From Heloderma charlesbogerti (Eukaryota; Chordata; Lepidosauria; Squamata; Helodermatidae), in assembly GCA_026122225.1 (NCBI GenBank), contig JANEZZ010000297.1:1054001-1118000 (forward strand): a DNA stretch of 64,000 bases, in the 5' to 3' direction. Below the pieces are notes generated by a model that made no database searches, was not told the DNA's origin, and was given only the letters and a program-made list of their open reading frames with translations. A program made the position numbers and the translations under genes. Shown here one piece after another: positions 57,241-64,000 of the stretch (position 1 is the stretch's first letter; every line of letters starts with the position of its first letter).

Positions 57241-57262
57241 CACACACACACACACACACACC
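57241..57262. repeat. (CA)n microsatellite
   Basis: Eleven CA units. A half MITE of the GGATTG class follows at about 57425-57495. Confidence 0.9.
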
Positions 57263-58463
57263 ATGAAAACTGCTTTTTGTGCATTTTTTTTAATATACAC
57301 ATTTCAAATGCAATTGTGCATAATATACAGATTTTTGTGAGAACTTTTACAAACTGGGGAGTGAACAGGATGAATGGAATGTACGACTGGAAAAAATGAG
57401 GAACTGACAGACATGGAAATGACAGAATTGCCCACCATGCTGGCAGTTGTAGGACTTTTTTCTGCCTTAACATGCATAGGATTGACTTGAGCCCTTAAAT
57501 ATTTTAGGTATGGATCCATTAAAAATGCTTCATACTTAGACATATCTCCATATTTATGGGGTGCTATATTAAAAAAAAACAACAGACAAATATCTACATT
57601 GACTTCATGAGTATGAAAAATCTCAATTGATGACATTAGGCTGGAATTATGTTAGTGTCGGATCAATATAAGACTTTTTGGAGATTGAATGTGGTGAAGA
57701 AGCCATAAAACAGCCTTTAGAGATTGTTCTGGGGTGTTTGTTCTTAAATAAACATTGCATTCATAAGCAATGCTTATTAGTCATTGATTCCATAAGAAAC
57801 TGCTTATGAGCTGCTAACCTTCGTGGATTCACTGCTAGCAGAGAAATACCTTTTGGTAAGTAACTTTAGTGGAAATCTTTACTTTGTATGGAAAAGTTCC
57901 ATAATTAAAATGAATGTATTGCCCATTATTGTTTTATTACTAATATGACTGATATAGCTTGAAAGCACAATGTATGCACACATAGACTTTTTATTAAAAG
58001 CAACTTTTGTATAAACAGCTTATCAATCATAAGCAAAAAGGCATCCAGATTCATTTTTAATCCTGACAGATATTTGTTTGTCATCCCTTGTTTGCTACAC
58101 TTCGGATGGCACATTATACCAAGGAAATTGATGTAAACCATTCAGTAAAGAGCAAGTGATATAGTGGAAAAGGACCAAATCTACACCTCATGTCATTTCG
58201 ATATGATCCCATCATGGTGATGCTATATTCGTCTTGGGTATACCTTGTAGCACACACAATGACATCTGTTTGGTATTTTAGATAACACAGAATAAAAAGT
58301 GGGAAACAATACTAGAAAAGCCATATATGGAATGCGTAATGTGCCCCAACAGTTATCAGTGCACTTCAATACTGATAAAAAGCACTAGTGTAGATCTAGC
58401 CCAGAGTGCCCCCCCCCCACACAATTGGAACATGAGCTGGGATAGGGCTGAGATCATTGAGAC

Positions 58464-59227
58464 TAGGGATGGCGGAGAATTCCGCCACGGATTTCAGTGA
58501 GGCCGAATGCACTGGCATTCGGCCCCCCAAAATCTGTGGCGGAACGGTCTACCACCCACTGCCCCACCGCGGATTCCCCCCAGGACGAAGCTTACCTGGG
58601 GCGGATGTTCTGGACGGTGGCGGCTCCGGCTGCTGCAGCTGCCATTTGCATCCTGGTCTTTGCCGTGATAGGCTACGTAAGTATTTACGTAGCCTATCAC
58701 AGCAAGCAAAGTAAAAAACCACAGAAAACCGGCGTACGCAAATGGCGTAAATATTTACGTAGGCTATTATGGCGAAAACAAGGGGAACACAAATAGCGTA
58801 GTGGGCGCTATTTGCGTTCCTTTTTTTGCTGTTTTAGCCTACGTAAATATTTACGTAGGCTAACACCACGAAAAATAGGGAACGCAAATGGCAGCTGCTG
58901 CAGCCGCCGCCATTTGCGTATGCTGTTTTGTTTTGTTTTGTTTTGTTTTGCCTGCTATGATAGGCTACATAAATACTTATGTAGCCTATCACGGCAGCCT
59001 GTCTGGATGCAAGTGGCAGGTGCTACGGCGGCCGCCATTTGCGTCCACAACAGCCAGTCCACGGCCAGAACTATGGCTGCCGCAGAGCGGAGCCAGCCGG
59101 GCAGGATTCTGGGGGGGAGGACTGGATCGCCTCACCCCCTGTCGAGGATTCCGGGGGGAGGGATGGAGCGCCTCATCCCCACCATGAATCAATCCGCGAA
59201 AAGGTAAGTGACTTTCGTGCATCCCTA
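58464..59227 (+). mobile_element. hAT-like palindromic element A19 (V/U) in BCHE intron 2
   Basis: It runs from TAGGGATGGCGGAG to GTGCATCCCTA with a perfect 8-bp duplication ATTGAGAC (58456-58463 and 59228-59235). Donors are CAGGTAAGC on the minus strand at 58595/58596 and AAGGTAAGT on the plus strand at 59203/59204. The core has TAGCCTACG palindromes around AACACAAATAGCGTAGTGGG and a GCAGCTGCTGCAGCCGCC hairpin. Confidence 0.93.
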
Positions 59228-59242
59228 ATTGAGACTATGGGC

Positions 59243-59470
59243 CAGATGTAAATTCGTAGGAAAATATGTAAGTTTCTGCTGAGAAAATGTTGAATGCAAT
59301 GTGGGGCAATATGCTAAATGTTACATACTAAGGTAAATTATGTAAATACTTACGTAAATACCTATGTAATTATTTATGTATTTTTTCCACATGATGAAAA
59401 AAATCATATCCATCTGTGAGTGAACCACAGAACAAAAGGCACCTGCAGAATGATATCCATTTAAATACAT
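59243..59470. mobile_element. Fragment of a B7/B8-type element
   Basis: The body motif TAGGAAAATATGTAAGTTTC and TATGTAAATACTTACGTAAA match B8. Terminal repeats are missing. It abuts the A19 duplication, so A19 may have landed at its edge. Confidence 0.6.
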
Positions 59471-59994
59471 ATTTTTCAGGGAGGTGTTAGTGTTTGAGCC
59501 CAGGTTCATCACTGTTCATTCACAGAATGCCAAGCCATGGTTTGGTATTAATGTCAAAACCTTCCATTGTCTGGCTCTATAATACTGGTGGCATCTAGCT
59601 TGTTAGTAACCATCTAGCTTCATAGTTACAAACCACATGCAATGAGGCATGGGCAAGGTACCCCATGAAAAAAAAGAAAAGAAAGAAAAGAAAAAAGCTA
59701 TTAAAGTGTGGACTTCTATATCTTATTGCTTTGAAATATTTTTCCCCTTATGAGTGAAATTCTGAACCCAGATTGTGCAAATGGGGCAGCCATGAATATG
59801 GAGGATGCACTTGGAACACACATACCAAGCATTACTTTTAGAGTTGTGCACAAATGTACTCTTGTCTTGAAATTTCCACCCTATTTATAAGGAGAAAAAT
59901 TGTGGGGGATCATTTCACTGAATTTTGCCAGGGGAAGGGAAAAAATGTCCTATTTCTCCAGTTTCTGAGAGGTAGGGCTTACCAGTATCCGTGG

Positions 59995-60058
59995 TGAGGT
60001 TGGACTCAATGGTCTTACAGGCCCTTTCCAACCCTACTATTCTATGATTCTATGATTC
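59995..60058 (+). mobile_element. CR1 LINE 3' terminus (very short)
   Basis: GGTTGGACTCAATGGTCTTA, CCCTTTCCAACCCTACTATT and then CTATGATTCTATGATTC. Only the last 60-odd bases are present. Confidence 0.88.
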
Positions 60059-60349
60059 TCTGTTTTTGTTAGTTTGTTTGCAGCATGGACACCATTTTGT
60101 ATCTTCCACAATGCCCCAGGCCTAGTGTCGTTCTGGAGCATTGTGTATGCATATTGGACAGGAGGTAGGAATGGCAGCCACCATAAAAAATGGTGGAGAA
60201 TATCCACACCACGTTCTGCAAAAGTGGTCTTCATTTCCTAGGAGGATGATGGTGAAAAAAGAAAAATCTCATAAAGTTTCTCTGAAAAAAAAATCTTCTG
60301 ATAAATTCAGGCTCAGCCCTCATTTTGGTGAATGGTGGAGGTAAATGGG

Positions 60350-60838
60350 CCAACCCTTAACAGCTTGGGGCCAGGTTACCTGAAGGAACACCTCATCCCA
60401 TATGTGCCTGCCCAGACCTTAAGATCATCATCAGCGGCCCTTCTCCGTGAGGTGGAGAAGTGAGGTGGGTGGCTACTAGGAGGAGGGCTTTTTCTGCTGT
60501 GGCACCCTGGCTCTGGAATGAGCTCCCTAGTGAGGTTCGCCTGGCATCTACATTGTATTCCTTTCGGTGCCAGGTGAAGACCTTTTTATTTTCCCAGGCA
60601 TTTTAGCATTTTAGCTTTCTAAATTTTTATCTTTGCTGTTTTAAATCTGTATTTTAAACTCCTGCACTGTTGCTAGGTTTTATTGTGGTTGTATTGTTAT
60701 ATTGTGGTTTTAATGTTCTATATATTTTAAATTGTTTTATTGTGTGTTGTTTGGTTTTAATTTTTGTGAACCGCCCAGAGAGCTTCGGCTATTGGGTGGT
60801 ATAGAAATGAAATAAATAAATAAATAAATAAATAAATG
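60350..60838 (+). mobile_element. L2-clade LINE 3' end with (AAAT)n tail
   Basis: Nearly the same sequence as the copy at 45890. It begins a little further 5' (CAACCCTTAACAGCTTGGGG) and ends GGTATAGAAATGAAATAAAT followed by AAAT units. Confidence 0.92.
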
Positions 60839-61080
60839 GTGCTTATGCCACTCTCTCACAGAAAGGCACTTGGAAAGATCACCTTTCTGTTGCAAATCAT
60901 AACAAAATACCAGTCATTATCAATGCCAGTCAGATTTAGTGTATGCATTTGTAGCCCATTTCTCTTGGATACTGAATTTACTTTAGATGAATGTTAACTA
61001 TTAGATTTCACAGCACATCTTTGTTACCCTGTGGACCAGGGAAAACAAAGGTTCTTTAAGACCTTTGTTAGTGCATTCGA

Positions 61081-61238
61081 CAGGATAGATAAACCCTGCT
61101 ATTGGGGTTGGGGATAAGTATCCTCCGTGTATTGGACAGGATAGATAAACCCTGCTATTGGGGTTGGGGATAAGTATCCTCCATGTATTGGACAGGATAG
61201 ATAAACCCTACTATTGGGGTTGGGGATAAGTATCCTCC
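61081..61238. repeat. 56-bp minisatellite, 2.8 copies
   Basis: The unit begins CAGGATAGATAAACCCTGCT and contains ATTGGGGTTGGGGATAAG. Copies start at 61081, 61137 and 61193 and differ by only one or two bases, so the array is young. Confidence 0.95.
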
Positions 61239-61837
61239 GATTTCTTCAAGGATAGAAGGGCACTCCAAATTAGTCTGAGGACTGGAATAGAGCACAATGC
61301 ATGATTATTCTGATCTAGTCTTTCAAATTTCAAGCAGTTAGCTGCATGTGCAAAGAAGCCAATCATTCAGAGAATGGCAAGAAGTATTTTGCTGCATTAC
61401 TGAGGCATACACATCCAGATGTCTCGCATAATTTCTAAAGGCCAGGACACACGATCTGTATCCCTTCTTCCATTCTACGCTTGCAGTGTAACTACTGCTA
61501 AGCAAGTAAGAATCCCAAGCCTCAGCTTGATTCCTAGATGAGCTGCAAAGTAGAATTCTAGTGACAGAATGCGTAACACTTCCTGTATTTTCCTATGCTG
61601 TATGACATGGACAGGGATTAGAGATACTGAAGATTTAATACTGAGAAGTGGATACATGGCTATATAAACCATTTCTCCTTTCAATCCCCTATTCAAGACA
61701 AGTAATGGTGTGGTGAGCAGGCTGACATCCTGGACACTCTTTTAAAAGAGCACTTGTCAAGGAAATAAAAGCCCTACAAAGTAACCACAGGGTTTTAGAA
61801 ACTCTGCTGCCTGGCTGGTTAGTGACATGCTGAAAAG

Positions 61838-62218
61838 TAGGGATGGGTGAATGAGTGATGTCAAATTTGCCTGGATTCTCTGAACATTGTCTCACCGCTC
61901 TTCACATGCCTGATTCCTGTTCATGTTTGCAGTCACTGCTTGCTCTGTGAAAATGGGAAATGTGCATAAATCAAGCAGTAATCAAACAGGTGATTTGCAC
62001 AAATCTCCCAATTGTCTCCATAGACTAAGAGGGCTAATTCAGTTTACTGATGAGATTTGCACAAAGCAAAGTAGAAATTAGGAACAAGATGGACACGAGC
62101 ATGTGTTCAACAATTTGCAAACGTTTTCAGTGGAACATGCATGCGCTTGTGTTCAGAGCTTCAAATGGGCCATGCTCACATGTTTTGCATGCAAACGCAA
62201 AATTAGCCTACACCCCTG
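61838..62218. mobile_element. Short AT-rich TAGGGATG element B12
   Basis: It runs from TAGGGATGGGTGAATG to ACACCCCTG, with a perfect 8-bp duplication CTGAAAAG (61830-61837 and 62219-62226) fixing the eroded right end. Inside are GATTTGCACAAA/TTTGCAAA-like motifs. Confidence 0.85.
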
Positions 62219-62318
62219 CTGAAAAGCTCTATCTCTGTTTGGCAAATGTTCACTAGCAGGACTGCAATGAACATTAATTATTGTGCAAACCCTTCCACCG
62301 TTAAGAAAGTTTTGTCAG

Positions 62319-62355
<37 letters not shown>
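62319..62355. repeat. (ATT)n trinucleotide repeat
   Basis: Twelve or so ATT units. Confidence 0.95.
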
Positions 62356-62356
<1 letters not shown>

Positions 62357-62399
62357 AAAAATCTGATTTAAACCAAGGAATAGAACCACTTCATCCATA

Positions 62400-62715
62400 C
62401 CCAGTGAAGGATTTTTTACATAAGGGGAGACATGATAGTGGTCTTCAAAAATCTGAAAAGCTGTCATGCAGATGATGGAGCGGACTTGCTCTCTGTTTCT
62501 TCAGTAGGCAGGACCAGAACCTATAGGTGGAAATTGTAGGGGAGCTGATTTCAGCTTAACATTCAGATACATTTCCTAACAGCAAGAACTGTTCAGCAGT
62601 AGAACAGATTACCTTGGGAGGTGGCGGGTTATCCTTTGTTGGAGCTATTGAAGCACAGGCCGGATGGACAGCTGTCTGGGATGCTGTAGCTGCACCCTGC
62701 AGTTGGACTAGATGT
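62400..62715 (+). mobile_element. CR1 LINE 3' region
   Basis: GGGGAGACATGATAGTGGTC, AGATTACCTTGGGAGGTGGC, CTGTCTGGGATGCTGTAGC and GTTGGACTAGATG are consecutive CR1 3' landmarks. The copy is cut by A20 at the GACTAGATG site. Confidence 0.85.
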
Positions 62716-63537
62716 TAGGGATGTACAAAAGTGACCTGTTCGCGGATTATGTTTATGGTGTGGGGGGAGGCGTTCCGTCCCTCCCCCCGAATCCTTGCCA
62801 GGGGGGGAGGCGCTCCTTTCCTCCCCCTGGAATCCTCGAATGGCCGGCTGTGCTCCACGGCAGCTCTGCAGAGCAGCTGGCCAGGCCCAGCCAGGCCAGA
62901 GCCGTCCGCAGCTGGATTTCCGGCCGCGGAGGGCTGTGGGTAAAACAAATAAACAAACAAAAAATGCATATGCAAATGGCAGCGGCTAAGGCCACCGTCA
63001 TTTGCATTCCTTCTTTTTGGCCATCTTTATCTATGTAAATATTTACGTAGACTATGACGGCGAAAATAAAGGGGAACGCAAACAGCGTAGCGGGCGCTAT
63101 TTGCATCCCTTTTTCATTCACTGTTTTAGCCTACGTAAATCTTTACATAAATATTTACGTAAATTAAGATGGCAAAAAGAAGGAACGCAAATGGCAGCGG
63201 CCGTAGCTGCCGCCATTTGTGTACGTGGTTTTATTTTTTTTTTAAACCCACCCAACCATGATAGGCTACGTAAAGATTTAAGTAGCCTATCATGTCTTTT
63301 TCTTCTTCTTTTTTTTACACCGGAAATGGCGGTGGAGAGGCAGCCGAAGACCAGCCGCCACAGCTGCTGCCGCTGAAGCCGCCGCCGCCCGGAAGATCCG
63401 CCACAGGTAAGTCTCGTCCTGGGGGGGATTGCGGGGTGGCGGGGGGTGGCAGGCAATTCCCCCACGGAGTTCAGGGGGCCGAATGAGCTGGCATTCGGCC
63501 TCCCTGAGATCTGTGGCGGAATTCTCTGACATCCCTA
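62716..63537 (-). mobile_element. hAT-like palindromic element A20 (U/V) in CR1
   Basis: It runs from TAGGGATGTACAAAAG to CTGACATCCCTA with a perfect 8-bp duplication CTAGATGT (62708-62715 and 63538-63545). The left-arm donor is destroyed by a small deletion (GTGACCTG where others read GTCACTTACCTG). The right-arm donor CAGGTAAGT at 63406/63407 is intact. Core palindromes are partly decayed. Confidence 0.92.
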
Positions 63538-63545
63538 CTAGATGT

Positions 63546-64000
63546 TACCTGAGCAAGCCTCTTGCCTATGTATTCCTGACCCCAGCTTTCATGGCTGCAC
63601 CTTTATGTGTCGAGGGAGACCTTTTTGGCTCACTTAACCATGTCAGGTGAGCTCCACAGCCCTAAGGGGCCAGCGTAAGAATTCTCTGGAAATCTTAAAG
63701 GTGCCACAGAATGCTCCCCATCGACCCTTGCACTGTTCTGCATGTGGCCAATCTATTAGCTGGTGCCACCCAAGCCAATGTTTGCTTCAAGAGTATACAG
63801 TATAGAGTAGGCAGAACTCCCCCCCACCTCCGATCATGGTCAATTGGGTCTGTGGGCCAAATATTCCTGCTCGGTCCCAAAATAATTAGTCTTTCCAAAC
63901 AGGGCAGCATGATAAACTTCACACTTGGCAAACAAGAACCTATTTGGGGGATCGGGTTCAGCACCATGGGTAGAGCCTTTAGAGTTCTGGCTGGTTCTTC
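63546..64000. other. No recognised feature at window end
   Basis: A minus-strand frame of about 90 codons (63695-63967) has no recognised family. It could be a fragment of an LTR or other retroelement running off the window. Confidence 0.3.

Larger units (their letters stand above)
50535..64000 (-). other. BCHE: BCHE intron 2 (partial)
   Basis: The interval right of the exon 3 acceptor holds no large minus-strand frame, so the big exon 2 must lie beyond 64000. The stretch contains Bov-B, L2, CR1 and several TAGGGATG insertions (A18, A19, A20, B11, B12). Plain segments without recognised features include 50535-51220, 51313-51930, 53250-54110, 57500-58455 and 61239-61829. Confidence 0.75.

Noticed and set aside
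50535..64000. Search for BCHE exon 2 (catalytic exon) on the minus strand
   Set aside because: No long minus-strand frame and no GESAG-type active-site sequence was seen, so exon 2 must lie outside the window.

Overview
This window is repeat-rich intronic and intergenic DNA from a vertebrate, most likely a squamate reptile. The evidence is a Bov-B LINE 3' end (51931-52304), CR1, L2-like and L1-like LINE tails, a degraded DIRS-like element, reptile-type tRNA/CORE SINEs, many palindromic MITEs and long (CA)n, (GATA)n and (CTT)n tracts. No prokaryotic gene organisation is present. Almost every open reading frame of 60-200 codons is a chance frame in CpG-rich or simple repeats, or a LINE fragment.

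Host gene: the minus strand carries the last two coding exons of butyrylcholinesterase (BCHE). Exon 3 lies at 50368-50534 (167 bp, with AG acceptor and GT donor). The terminal exon ends at 40850-40974 and encodes the C-terminal tetramerisation (WAT) peptide and the stop codon. The 9.4 kb between them is intron 3. Everything right of 50534 would be intron 2, because the large catalytic exon is not in the window. Everything left of about 40.5 kb looks intergenic and downstream of the gene.

The dominant feature is a superfamily of non-autonomous hAT-like DNA transposons. All carry the terminal inverted repeat TAGGGATG...CATCCCTA and make 8-bp target-site duplications. About 30 copies or fragments occupy roughly 20 kb, about 30% of the window. 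Twelve of the modular and thirteen-odd AT-rich copies can be delimited by matching 8-bp duplications, many of them perfect. The modular GC-rich subfamily ('A' copies here) is built from many short perfect palindromes. These are a TGATAGGCTACGTAAA half-site with its mirror, a TAGTCTACGTAAA half-site with its mirror, and a GCAAATGGCGGC half-site with its mirror, arranged as one long fold-back. Each copy has two different subterminal arms. The V arm begins TAGGGATGKCAGAGAATT and the U arm begins TAGGGATGTACGAAAGTCACTTACCT. A consensus 5' splice donor (AG|GTAAGT) faces outward in both arms in most copies. The donors sit next to CpG-rich, ATGGCGGC-containing sequence, so each element resembles a bidirectional portable promoter/first exon. 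This is the most interesting and possibly undescribed system in the window. Short AT-rich relatives ('B' copies) share the TIR and the 8-bp duplications.

Layout: 1-2 kb, SINE and CR1; 2-18 kb, a dense array of nested A and B elements; 22.5-25.3 kb, DIRS-like remnant; 25.8-27 kb, CR1 split by an A element; 27.8-29.1 kb, an abnormal G-depleted stretch that may be an assembly artefact; 29.5-31.1 kb, two A elements; 32-33.6 kb, L1-like; 35.3-38.4 kb, L2-like LINE split by B elements; 40.85-50.53 kb, BCHE exons and intron 3; 50.5-64 kb, BCHE intron 2 with Bov-B, L2, CR1 and four TIR-class insertions that keep exact duplications. No transposase gene is present, so the elements must have been mobilised in trans.
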